The position numbers were made by a program, and so were the translations under genes. Of a DNA stretch of 64,000 nucleotides, positions 46,801 through 60,120 are shown in pieces. The stretch comes from Saccharina japonica (taxonomy: Eukaryota > Sar > Phaeophyceae > Laminariales > Laminariaceae): NCBI GenBank assembly GCA_008828725.1, contig MEHQ01000078.1, forward strand, positions 211,200 through 275,199. The letters run 5' to 3'. Under the pieces are notes generated by a model. It ran no database searches. It was given only the letters and a program-made list of their open reading frames with translations, and was not told where the DNA came from. Position 1 is the stretch's first letter; each line of letters begins with the position of its first letter.

Positions 46801-49800
46801 TACCGCTACCGGGAAATACGGATCCCTGAAATTAACTGTTTTACCTGGTTTTACTGCTGTAGTGGCATACTAGGTAAGATGTTATTAGTCGTTCATGCCT
46901 TGCAGGTCTGCATCGCAGCCCCATGAGGATAAGACCAGGGTTTATAGCCCCGTTGCCTCCAGAGTTAGAGCTGTAGTTACAACGCTCGCGATTATCAGGG
47001 GAGACCGTATTGTGTTATCCTTGCATCCAGGGTCGGCTGTTTATTTTTGCATCAAGTGAATGGGTTACGTCAAACCTCAGCTGCGTATATACGAAGGGTA
47101 ACCGTTTTTTTGTATGGTATTGCCAGGTATCTATTACTATTGGCTTAGGTGATCCATGCCTTTCACGGCCCACGGCTTACCGTAAAAAAGCGTTTACAGT
47201 ACAGGACACCTATTAAGAAACAGGCTTATAAGAAAGCCAGGCTGAGATTTAGAGGAAAATAAGAAATTCGGGAGTCGTTATTTTGGAATTATTGTAGAAA
47301 GTACACCCTCTCAAATAAAAAATCCAGTCTGGGCCAGATTTCCTGTTTCTTATTAGGTGTCCTGTACTGTAGTTCACACAGGGGTGCTATCTCAGCGCTC
47401 GTTTTCTCGACACTGGTAAGGGTGCTAAATACCGAATATTCTATTTTCGGAAGATTCTCGACCAGCTGTTTCCGAAAACGCCTTAGTTCGGTAATGAAGA
47501 ACTTCCCGTTCTAAAAAAAAATCGAACCCTGAAAAACGATCGCACCGAAACCATCGTGCGAACGCAACGCTCTTGGCGGTAATTACGCCGCATGGAACCG
47601 GGTGTGCTTGGCCGAACTGACCGCGGTTTTTAGTTCGGTCGAACGTTAGCGTTGAGAGCTTTCGCTGATATTACGGGGGATGTAGTAATAGTAATAGTTA
47701 TAGTAATCAGAAACAAATATGGTGTGTATACATTAGGGGGGATGTGTGATTTTTGGTTACATCGTGGGTTCTAATTACGCTTCTTACTACATAGGCCCAC
47801 CCTGGAATATTCATAGTGGGGTGCCGGTTGCAAGGCCTGTCTCTCATCCCCGCTCCCCGCCCAGTATCTCCTTCTGACGGCAAAACGTAAATCGCAACGT
47901 TCTTCCTCCTCCCCAACCCCACTCCATCCCCGCCTACCCATCCCCATCCTCCCCTCAGTACCCCTTCCCCATCCCCGCACCCGTCCCCCATCCCCTCCCT
48001 ATCCTCCCTTCCTCTATCCTTCCTCCCCACCCATCCTCTCGTCCTCCCGTCCCACCTTCCCCCTCCACCACCCTTCGCCCCCCCCCCCAATTATAACATC
48101 ATTGTTTTATTCCTGTGTTCGTGTGGCTGCGTCAGGGGATGGTGAGCTGTCGTCCCCTGAATCAGAGGAGGCGTTCGAGTCTGACGGCCGCCGTGTGCTG
48201 GGGGTCCTGGCGCGACTGGCGTGGTCGGTGCCGGCGGAAGTGGCCACCCCGCTCGCAGAAAGCTTGCTGGAGATGCTTTTGGACTTGGTGGCTCGTCCCG
48301 AGACATCGGCGGCTCTTGTCGGGGCTCTGCACATGCTGTGCTTTGCGAAGGTCAGGCGGTAGAGTGCGGGTAGAATAAACTATTTTTTTTTATGTGTTGT
48401 ATGTACTGGCCGTAGTTTCTTTCTTTTTAATAAACATTGTGCCGTATGTACAATATTTGTTGTATTTAATGCATGTACTGTATTGTATTCATTGTACTTG
48501 TGTATTGTTTTTGTCGTACCTCGTGTACACGATAGTAGTGGATGACGCTATCGGAATCGAGTACATTACTACATGGAGAAAAAAAAGAAGTCAATAATAC
48601 GCGATTTCGATATCATAGTCGATAAATCGAAACTTTTCGTTTAGCGTCAGCATAAAACGTACGGGGATGCTAGGGGAAGAGAAGAAAAACGCCTTCGATA
48701 TATGGTATAATATACGATATTTCGATACACCGAAATTCGGAACTTCCGATATGATATCGAACACTTAAGCAATGTGCCCGCGTTTGTTGATTGGTTTCGG
48801 ATGGTATTGGACTGGTTTCGAATCTAGCGATTTAGTGATCTAGTGATTTGGCGATTTAGCGATTTAGCGACCTAGCGATTTAGCGAATTATCGACTCATG
48901 GTATGGGCATATTATAGGCATGGTGACCTAGCGATTTATCGGCTTGTTTTGGCGTGACATTCTGCCTGAAAAATCTAGCGATTTTGCGATATAGCGATTT
49001 TGCAATCTTATCGACGCATGGTATGGGCATTGGCATAGGCATGGCGACCTAGCGATTTATCGGCTTGTTGGCGTGACACTCTGATTTGAACACATTGCTG
49101 TTCGTATTATAGATATCGATCGTAGAGCTATACACTTGTCGGTTTATCGATAGACCAATTTTATTGCTTATCGATAATGTCGATGTGTCGTTCTCAGGTA
49201 AATACCCTGTTTGCGTGGCGTGTTTCTGTTTGTGTGTTGTTGTTCTGTATGTTCAGGCCGATTCGGAGGAAAGCGGAGCGGCCATGTGTAACGCTTGGGC
49301 GAACCACGCCCTATCGGCGTTCGAGGGCCTGCTGGATGTTTTCGTCTACCAGGGGAGCGGGGCTCTTCAAGATCACACCGGCGCAAGGTAAGATGAAGAT
49401 TCGTCTGTTATTAGTGTTAACCAGTGGAAGTAATTATTGTCGTGTTCCTTGTCTGATACGAGAATGGTCGTAAATAGATGGGGCATTTAGATGACGATCA
49501 AATAACCAAAGCTACCTTTTATTTACGACCAGATTGGTACTGGTTTCGTGTTGAGTGTTCTTGTTTATATTGGCTGTGAGAGATGGAGTTTTGATATTTT
49601 TTTACATTTTCGGAGGTACACTTAAGAATGGCAATTACGAAGGAATCTAAGCGAGTTTTTACGTAGTTTCGACGACGCCCAAAAATGGCGTCATTGATAG
49701 CTGACGCGACCGACGGACCGACCGACCGATCGACGGCCAACGCACACATTTTGACGACGGCTACAAACGTCCTGCTCCGCGATTTTCCTGGCGACAACTA

Positions 49801-52800
49801 CGCTATCTTATCCACAGGAGTGTGGTTCGTGTGCTGCTGTACTACCGTTCATGTTGTACTGTTCCGTGGTGTTCCAGTAGTCAGTAGTGTATTGAAGGTG
49901 TGGCTTTGAATAGTGATACAGGTAGTACGCGGCAGACACATGCTACGGTAGAGATGCACCTGCATGCAGGTGCACTATCATGTTTCTGCCTTTTGAGGGT
50001 GGTGACTTGAGGAGCTCTATACCTGCAGTAGCCTGCACACCGATTTTGGAGGGGAAAACCAAAGTGCTACTCGTACCCGATGACCAATCCCGTGGCGTTA
50101 CGTATAAAACGGACAATAATAGTGCGATTTTGGGTTAAGGAGCCTACCCTGTCATTCCGGAAAGTTTTCAGCCAGAAAATGGTACAGTACCTCTATCGAG
50201 CCAGAAAATGGTACAGTACCTCTATCGAGCCAGAAAATGGTACAGTACCTCTATCGAGCCAGAAAATGGTACAGTACCTCTGTCGTAGCACGGGCTGGCA
50301 GCAGTTAAGGATATATCCTATCTTTGGGGATGAGGCTCGCGGCTTCTTATGATATCAACATTGAGCATACAGATAGGGTGTTAACCCTTTTGGGACTGCA
50401 GACCCGTTTTGGGGACAATCCACTCTAATTATAAGTAATTTGTCCCCAAAACGGGACTCCAGTCCTATAAGGGTTAAAGGCTATTTTATACCCGTGGTAG
50501 GATTTAGAGTGGCGTTCCTCGCGGAGCACAACTGCTTAACTGTAAATTCTTAAATACAAACAAATCTCAGTCTGAGATTCCTAACTCCCAAATCCTTAAC
50601 GAACAACATGTAGTGGCAACTGCTTGGGCCTCTGTGTAGCGTAAAAATAGAGGGAGGCGGCGTGATGTATGCTGTGGAGTGGGAGTGTGCTGTGCTGTGC
50701 TGCTGTCGGTGTCGGTGTCGTTGATGCCTTTCGCTGTGTTGGTTGCTGTGATGTGCTGATTGGCTGAATGCTGTACTGACGGTTTCGATTTGCGTGTCTT
50801 CCGCCGCTGATTGGCTCGTGTTTTTTGCGAGGGCTTGCGGGAATATCTTATGAATGATACGGTGATTGGCTGAACGAGGTACTGACGGTTTCGATACTGA
50901 CGGTTTCAATTTGCGTGCCTTCCGTTGCTGATTGGCTGATGTTTTTTTCTGCCAGGGCTTGCGGGTTCGACATGGCCCGCCTAGTGGAGCGGCTGCTATT
51001 TGCCGTCGGAGAGGTGGTGGTCGTCGGCTTCACCGGAAAGGTCAGCGGGAAAAAAAATACGTGAAGCCATTTTTTTTGGCAGTATTAACCCATTCAGAAC
51101 TGAAAAAAAATGTCCCACACTAATTACAAGTAGATTGTTCCCAAATTCGTGGGACCAGTTCTAAAGGGATTAAGGCCACCATTTCTGGTTGATGATCTGA
51201 AGTAAATCCTCGGCAATGTCCATTTTGCTACCTTAGGTGGCGAATTCGTTGCGTACATAAAAGGGTCAGTTTTTTGTTGTGGACCACTCTAAAAAACCTA
51301 CTCATCCCGTATATATAGCACGCGCGATCGAAGTATGACACCAAGCTTGCAAAGGTGAGTTTCGACAAAACAAGACCTCACACCCGGAGTTTTTTCCCTT
51401 TTTTTCTCTGTACTTAAAGTGGGAATCGATGATCTGTGCGAGCTGTGAAACTCTCGAACCTCGCTTAACTAACCATGTGTCTCATTTTTCGAAACTTACG
51501 TTCAATGCATATGTATACCTCCTAATTTGGCTATTATGTGAACAGGAGGAAGCGGCGGGGCCGTCTGAGCCCGAAGCAGCCGGTGGAAGCGGTGGGGCTG
51601 CGGTACTCGTTCGTCCTATCGCCTCTCCGCGCCTGATCAAGCTTGTGCAGGTGGGAGATACGCGTAAAGGAGGCAGGATGGGGTGGTGGATCGGGAGACA
51701 GATAGAGAAGTAAGGAGGGGAGGTGTGGGGAGGGGGGCNNNNNNNNNNNNNNNNNNNNNNNNNNNNNNNNNNNNNNNNNNNNNNNNNNNNNNNNNNNNNN
51801 NNNNNNNNNNNNNNNNNNNNNNNNNNNNNNNNNNNNNNNNNNNNNNNNNNNNNNNNNNNNNNNNNNNNNNNNNNNNNNNNNNNNNNNNNNNNNNNNNNNN
51901 NGTTGACGAGTGGGTAGATGGGTTAGAGGAGGGGGAGAGGGGGGGGTGGAACATGTGGGAGAGGGCAGGAAAAGGGAGGTAGAGACGGGGGAAGTTAGGG
52001 AAGATGGGGGGAGAGGGGCGGAGAGATAGGGCCGCTGACATTTTAATGTCATTATGTCCTTAAATATAAGGAATTTATATATATTAAGGTTTGATCCAAA
52101 CAGTCCTTATACTTCGTGACAGAATGGTAGTTTTTATTTTGGTTGGTGTCGTTCCGGAGAAGATTTGTGGAGAGGCTTGCGGTACGGTGGAGGGGAGGGG
52201 CGTTGATGTAGACATAGATCGCTGTGCTGGATCGCTTTAGGTTGATATTTTCAAGGGTGATAGTACTGACTGCTGTATACAAAAACCTACCTCGTGATAT
52301 AGTTTGTGTGCGATTTTATCAAGGGTGAACACGAGTTTTAGTGTTCGTGGCCAGAAACGTATAGGTACCTCTTTCGAGATGCCTGTTATGTCTTCCGTTT
52401 GCCAGGTACCAAAAAAAGGGTATACCGTTTTTGGGCTTTAAAAACGTATGTCCAACAACGAACCGTCCACCATCCACTAACGCACACATGTTAACGACAG
52501 TTACAAATACCCTGCTTCGCGAGTTCCTACCGACAGCTATTGCTGCCTTTTCTGTTTTTGACCGTAGTTTTATTTGCCTCTAAGGCCCTCTTGTTAGTAT
52601 TTGGCTCATGAGAGGGAAGAAGATGTTCTTTTCGAAAAGGCTAGAACAGCATGCAGGGCGTAGTATTTCGTATCAGATACGTATCAACTTCTTCCATGTT
52701 ATGCCTGGATGTAGAGGTACAGGTTAAAACGGTTCTGGTTGACATCGCTCCTGAACTGGGGCAGTGCCCACAAGGAATTATACGAAGAAACGAATCGGAC

Positions 52801-55800
52801 CGGGGTTGGGGGTGCTCTTTGACGTTGCTAGAGCAGCATATCAGGTGTTCTACCTTCCGTAGTATTACGTACGTAGCAGCTTCCATTTTATGCCGATGGA
52901 TGCGTGCTACGACAGAAAAAAAAGGAGTTCGACATTGTGCACACATAGGGGTCCTTTTTTTGTCGGTGGTTTTGTTCTTTCGGAGTGCGTATGGGTGAAT
53001 AAAGTTGAAGCTTTTTCGTGCTACACATACGTTGTCGTGTGTCAAGAAGAAGAATAACAGATAGGGCTGGGCACTGGCACAGTTTTTATTGGCAGTAGTA
53101 ATCTACTGATCGATCCCGCCAGTATATTCGCCAGTTTTTTTTTTCTTGCGTGTGTCCAAGAAACACGCCATAGTATAGTACGGAAACCCAACAAATGCGT
53201 TTCAGAAGGAGAGGGCAGAGAGTAGAGACAGCAGTATACTGCTGCAATCCAGTATGCCGATTGGTTTTGACGACAGTATAATCGCTACTGACTGAGTCAG
53301 CCAATACCCGGCCCCATTAAAAGAAGCACTCGTGGCACTTTTTTGGCCAATATAATTCTGTCCGACGGCGCGCCCTATGTGCAGGAGCCACCGGCAAAAA
53401 GTTTTGTGCAGGCTGTGTGTGGTCATGTTCTATCTTGCCCGTCGACCCAGACCAAGCCAACCCCAGACATACCCCTAACCCGAACCCTAACCCCGACCCT
53501 TTGGGGGGCACGAGGTCGGCAGGGGCAGCCACGACGGTCCGCCTCGTGTTTTGATGGCGTTTTTCCAAAAAAAAACATGCGGCCCAAAAGGCCAGCCTCA
53601 CCCATTAAAACCGGCATCTTGCACAAAACGTTTTGCGGGTTACTCCTGCACATACAGTAGGGCGCGTAATCTCCGACGGGAACCGCCTAAGGTCGTCGGA
53701 ATCCCTCCATATTTTACAACACTATTCGCGGTACACCTACAGTCAGGGTTGTGAACCAAAAACTGAAAGTCTTGTTTTTTGGTCTGTTTGGTTCGGTTTT
53801 TCCCGACCGAAAACCGACATTTTTTTTCCCGTTTATTTGCAAAAAAAAAAAAAACGAAACCGACCGACCTTTCGGTGAAAAAAACAAAAAACCGACCGAG
53901 TCATTTTTCGTTTTTGGTTCACAACCCTGCCTATAGCAGTAGGTGATGGGAATGTTCATCTTGGTTTGATCTGTGTCGGGTTTTTGGGTGAGGTACAAAG
54001 GTACTATACTATAACCAAGATAATCATGTGAGGAGCTACGATCCCCTTCCTTAATACGCCTCCGTATTTTTGTGTGATATTGTATTAATAGGTGCTCCTG
54101 CCCCCAAGGTTGCCTTCGTCGGCTCATGGGGTGGAGGAAGGAGAGGAAGGACCCCCGACTCCTTCGGCTGTCAGAGCGCTCGCCTTCGTCACCCTAGGTG
54201 AGCGGGCCATGGTTGACTAAAAGCGTCAGGGCTTTCTTGTGTCTTTTGTTGTCGTTAGTTGTGCTTTGTTGTTGGGGGTTGCTATGATATTATTGTTTAT
54301 TGAATTGCTATCTGACGAAGTGCAACCTTTGTTCGAACCATGCCTTGTACATGCCAAGGTAGTAGACAAGGTCATCCAGAATCCAACGGCTTCAGGCACA
54401 GAAGATGTTGACCAATCAGCCCTGAATACTTTAGTTGCTATTAATACCAGGTATTATTGCTGTTGGTGGTGTTCACAATGGTGATGTTGTTTTTGTTGTT
54501 GATATTAATGATGATGTTGTTGGTGTTGGCGTTCATGATGCATGATGTTGGCGTTGTGTCGCGCAGGCAAGCTGTGCCTTCGGGACAAGGAGCTGGCGAA
54601 GAGCAGCGTTAACATTCTCGTGCGGGAGCTGGACACCGCCGTCGACCCGGCGGTCAGGAGCAATGCCCTCGTCGTGCTGGGTGACCTTTGCGTCAGGTGA
54701 GCCATCTACCACTCTGGGCTGCTCTGGACGGACCTTGATATAAGGACCGCTTGGTCTTCATATTAGTGTCTAAAAGTTCCTTATACTTCCGCCCAGAGCG
54801 GTATGTGTGCACCGAGTTCGTTTAGCTGGCCGGTATGATATGCCTTTCGTTTTTTTGCCTGTAAGACGTTGAAAAATTGAACGGATGGTGGGCCTTTCGT
54901 TTTTTTCAGCTGCACAAAACGTCATCGGATTTTAGCTTGCAGCGTCACCCTGTCACCCCGCGTCCGGATGCCTCTCCGAAGGGAAACCTTGTATGGTATT
55001 GGTATCCTTGCCATTTTAGACAATGCGTGTCTAGCATGAGAGCTTCGACATTGATCACTCAAAAACATTCCACTCAGAAAGAAGAAAACTAATACAGAAA
55101 CAAAAATAAGTCTCTGCACAAAATCAATATAACTCCCTTCTGTACCTTTTTCTGGGTATTGTTGCAAATATATTACCTGGTACCGGGGCAACCTACTCTC
55201 TGCGACGAGGTACCTCGTTGATTGCTGTGTGTCGAATCAACGCTGGGGTGTGTAGTAGCCCTGGGTGAGCGTCGCCGGCTGATCGCAGCAGAGAGAGAAC
55301 TCTCCTTACTCTCAAACTGTTACGAGTTGAAGCGACAACGAAATGTTTCTGCAGCAGCAGTCTGTTTCGGTATTGGTGAAGGTGGTGATGGTGTTGGGGC
55401 GATGAGGGTGGTGGTGGTGGTGGTGGTGAGGGTGTTGTATAGTGTGTTTGGCGTTATTGTTGTAGTTGGTGCTGGTGTTAGTAAGGGTATCAGTGTATCC
55501 GTGGTGGAAAGTTGTATACAGTGGGGTACGGACCCGCTTTAATCCCTTAAGAACTGGTCCCACGTGTTTGAGGACAAACTACTTGGAATTAGTATCAGTT
55601 AAGTTTTTCAGTTCTGCATGGGTTGACTGCAGCAGTGTTTTGCAGCGCCAGTAGTCTAGTGTGCTACTATTAAGGGAGAATATAGCAATCAGAACCGAAC
55701 ATGGTTAGTTAAAATTGAAGGGTATACGACGTACAGCAGTATAGACGAGTATAGGCCCACCGATATGAATTCACCTAGTAAGGCATAATAAGAACATGAG

Positions 55801-58800
55801 GCTCACTTTCTTAAGTAAGAAATCGTGCTCAGCGGAGAGCGCTACACTAAATCCTATACAATAGTATATGCTCAACGATGTTCGAGAATGGTTTGGCAAT
55901 GTCATAAGGTTCTAAGTTCTAAGCCTTGCTCAGATTATTAACAGGTGATTTTTGTTGGCGGGCCCATACTATAGGGTGTTTGGGACTATCGTGAATTATG
56001 ATTTATATCGCCCTCTGCAATCAATTATTATTTTATTTGCCCACCTGTCAAATGTATAGCGCTTGTTCCAATCACACCATCCACATATAGAAGGGAATGT
56101 ATTGACAGTATAATACCATACAATGGCTTCAGACATACATGCATATATACTACGAACCAAACCTGGATACTTGACGAAACTGGACAAAAAAAAATGTAGA
56201 CCAATAATGTATTTTGATAAATCTCCGAATGCTGTCTCTAAATTTCTAACCCACGCGCTGTCTTTTTACGCACCTGGCGGTTACAAACGGTTACACCCGA
56301 ACAGGTACACCGCCATGGTTGACCGGCACGTGGGAGCTATGGCCGCATGCCTCCAGGATTCCCATCCCCTGGTCAGGAGACACGCCATCCTGCTCATTAG
56401 CCAGCTCCTTCTGCAGGTACGTATCCCGCCGCGTGCTGTATATATGAGCATACCTTGGCTGGACAATATATAGGTGTATTGCAGTAGGTTATTGCTCTAC
56501 AGTAAAGGACACCTTGTAAGAAACACGAAAGTCGGCCCAGGCTGGATTTCTTATTTGAGAGAGGATGCTTTCTACACTAATATCAAGATAACGAGTGCTT
56601 GTAGAATTATTTTATTTTACTCTACAAATCAGCGTGGCTTTCTTATTAACCTGTTTCTTATTACGTAGGTGTCCTGTACTTCATCGCTAATATCCTATTC
56701 TGGACAATACACATTGCGCTCTAGACAACTGCTTCTGCCATATGTTCCTGAGGTTGCCTATTGGTAGGAATTGTCCGCACAATACTCGTAGGTTTTGGAG
56801 GTTTGTGTATTGACTGATGCGCTCTTGCTGTAACCGTCGGCCTTGATTGGTGTGCAGGACTACGTGAAATGGAGGGGTCTCCTGCTGTTCAGGTTTTTGG
56901 CGACGCTTGTGGACTCTGATGCCTCGGTCCGGTGCCTGGGGGCGTTTACTCTGACGAACCCGCTCATCGCTAAGGTGGGTTGTTTTTTCTATCGCAATAA
57001 GTGATTGCGATAAGTGATATTAATAGTGACAGTAGTGGTATCGATATGTATAGCGATAAGCGATAGTGACAGTAGTGATATCGATATGTATATCGATAAG
57101 CGATAGTGACGGTAGTGATATCGATATGTATATCGATAAGCGATAGTGACAGTAGTGATATCGATATGTGTAGCGATAAGCGATAGTGGCAGTAGTGATA
57201 TCGATGATATCGATATGTATATCGATAAGCGATAGTGACAGTAGTGACATCGATATGTATAGCGATAAGCGATAGTGGCAGTAGTGATATCAAAAAGTAT
57301 AGTCATAAGCGATAGTGACAGTAGTGATATCGATGATGGTAGCTACAGTGTAGCGGTGGCCATCGCGATAATATACTAAGCGACATGGTATATAGGGGTA
57401 ACGATAGCGACGGTGATCGCGACAGCGATACTGCAGCGATAAACGATAGCCATAACCGACAAGTGATAGCCCTAAGCGATAAGCACGTTCTATCACCGGT
57501 CATTTTTTGTTGTTTACGGTAAAATATGGAGGTCGGAACGAAAACAACAACATACACCGATACTCCGTATACGTACTACATATTGGCGCTGTCGTTGTTG
57601 CTGTATCATAGTCTGGCTCGTAGATATGTACCAGGTACGTAACAGAGCATGGCGTTCATGTGGCCATATCATTCTGGCCGGAAATGTAAAAAACGTTCGG
57701 ATATTAACATGAATATGTCGTACGAGTACCTGTAACAAATTAAGTACGTTGTCAATTTTGCTGTTGGTGGGACAACCGAAAAAATAATACCAGGTAACCG
57801 TTTTTGTTATTTACATGAGTGCCCTAAACGGTCCTGGCATATTCGGCCACCATGTAGCTGCGGACTATATTCAGTTTTCAGTCCTCTGGTGCGGTATAAT
57901 ATGTATCTGGTTTCCCGTCAATACTCGTACGTACCGCTTGCGTTTACGAGTTGACGGGTCTGACACCTCCTGCATTGGTGGCACCTCTTACCTTATTGTT
58001 TCTGTCGGCTTGTCCCTTCCCCCACAGACCCCCGGACTGTTCGCGCAAAACTTTGTGGAAACCATGTTCGTGCTGAACGATTACTCGGAGCACCCGTGCT
58101 ACGCGGCCGCGGCGGCGGGGCGGGCCGATGCGGGGGGAGGGATCACCATGGAAGGCATTCACCTTGGCGGGGCTGGGCCGGAACAGGTACAGCAATATAT
58201 TACACTTCGGACAGATCATGATCTATCTGTCTACAGTAGATCACCTAGTTCCTCTCCTGCTGTTCTGAGAGATGGTGTAGGACGAGGTAAGCTACTATGA
58301 CGAGAGAACATAGTAAATAGCAGGGCCTTCCTCGGGAAAATTCCCGAAGATTTCGGGAATCGAGTAAATCAACCATATCAAACTAACCAATGCCGAATAA
58401 ACAATGTTAAAAGCACCACAAGAAAGACAAAACCACGGCGAATCGAATGACGGTGTTTCTTTTTTTTTTACGAAGTAGGAACCACGGTATGGTCCATGGT
58501 AATTTACCACGGGAATTGGCACGCGATATGGTCCATGGTAATTTACCACGGGAATTGGAAATGCCAATTCCCGTGGTAAATTACCATGGACCATACCGCG
58601 GTTCCTACTGGGTAAAAAAAAAAAAAAACATCCGTCATTTGATTCGCCGTGGTTTTGTCTTTCTTGTGGTGCTTTTAACATTGTTTATTCGGCATTGGTT
58701 AGTTTGATATGGTTGATTTACTCGATTCCCGAAATCTTCGGGAATTTTCCCGAGGAAGGCCCTGGTAAATAGGACCAAATAGGATTAGTAAATATTCTGG

Positions 58801-60085
58801 AATATATAGGTTTTTGTGTGTGTGTGGCAGGTCCTAATTACTATGGCCCCCCGTGATAATTGTGTCGTAGGGGCAGGAAGGGGTACAGGAACAAAAAAGA
58901 GAAATAAAAACGGCTTATTAGTACACTTCTTTGCAAGGTCAGGATGAGAAACAAACCAAAACGGTGAGATTTTCTGGATACATTTGAAAAAAATGACATA
59001 TTGTTTTTCAAGAATATGGTTCACTCGGTTTTAGTATACCCCTGCCCCTGTCCGGGACGTAAAAAACGAACACTGAGGTGTCGTTTTTTTTTCTCTCGTA
59101 GCTATCGCCAGGAACTGACTGGCCCCTGTCGATATTTTTTGTAACTGTCGCCAACTGTATGCGCTTGTTGAAGGCTTTTTGCTTGTCGTGATTGGTAAAA
59201 AAAATAAAAGTGGCGAATTCTCGAGCTCCCGTACTGTATGCAGGTCTGCCCGTGCAGGCGAATTTTCCTACGGCTGTTCATGGGTTAGGTCAACCCTCGC
59301 GGGTCGGGTCGGGTCGGGTAAGGGCGACTCGACCCGACCCGACCCCGTGAAAGTTAAAAAAATATCCTGACCCGATCCGACCCGACCCCACTCGAACCGA
59401 CCCGTTAGATCTCCAAACGTTCGCGCCCGACCCCACCCGACCCGACCCCACCCGACCCGATCCGTGAGATTTCGATAACCTCGTAACCCGACCCGCGCGA
59501 AGACTCCTGAAATGATGTGTTTAGATATGCCCGCACTGTACCTACGAAGAAAGTTAATGTTGTCAAGCACAACGGCCCCACGGCACAATCAACCAAGCAG
59601 ACCTCTGGTTAGGGTTATAGAGTTCCTGTTCCGATGGCGTGGTTGCCGAAGCCCCCCCCCCCCAAAAAAAAAAACGACCGTCGGGAAAATCATCCCCACC
59701 GGTCACGTGAAGAAAGCCTACTTATTTGAAACAGCATCCATATTAGCGGGGAAAACGTTAGTATCGTGCCCGCGAGGGCAATCTGATGCGGTTGGTGATT
59801 TTCGTTCGCACGATGAGGAGAGTTTATGGCTTCAGATCTCCGGCTTAGCCCAGGTTAGCCTTTTTTTTATTGCTGCAGAAATTATCCTACACTAAACCCA
59901 AGTAAATTTCTCGCCGAAAACCGTGGGCGCAGGCAGTTCCAATATTCGCAGTTTTAAGGTTTTTTAGTTGATAAATTAGCACCTCGCTTCAAACCTTCAA
60001 GCGGCAGCACGTAAAGTTGTTGTTTTCGTTGTTGCTGTTGTACTTTATCAACTCGCCTCAAACCTTCAAGCAGCAGTACGTAAAG

Positions 60086-60120
<35 letters not shown>

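Noticed and set aside
46906..47060. Possible extra NCAPD3 exon after TTGCAG
   Set aside because: The open stretch has no counterpart in condensin D3, whose segments on either side are already adjacent in the model.
52640..53000. 115-codon plus frame in an NCAPD3 intron
   Set aside because: It contains an internal duplication (TTCTTCCATGTTATGCC / GCTTCCATTTTATGCC) and no family resemblance; probably repeat-derived.
53470..53500. Telomere-like CCTAACCC repeats
   Set aside because: Only a few imperfect units within an inverted-repeat element; not a chromosome end.
56970..57306. Tyr/Ser/Ile-rich open frames on the minus strand
   Set aside because: They are translations of the 40-base minisatellite.
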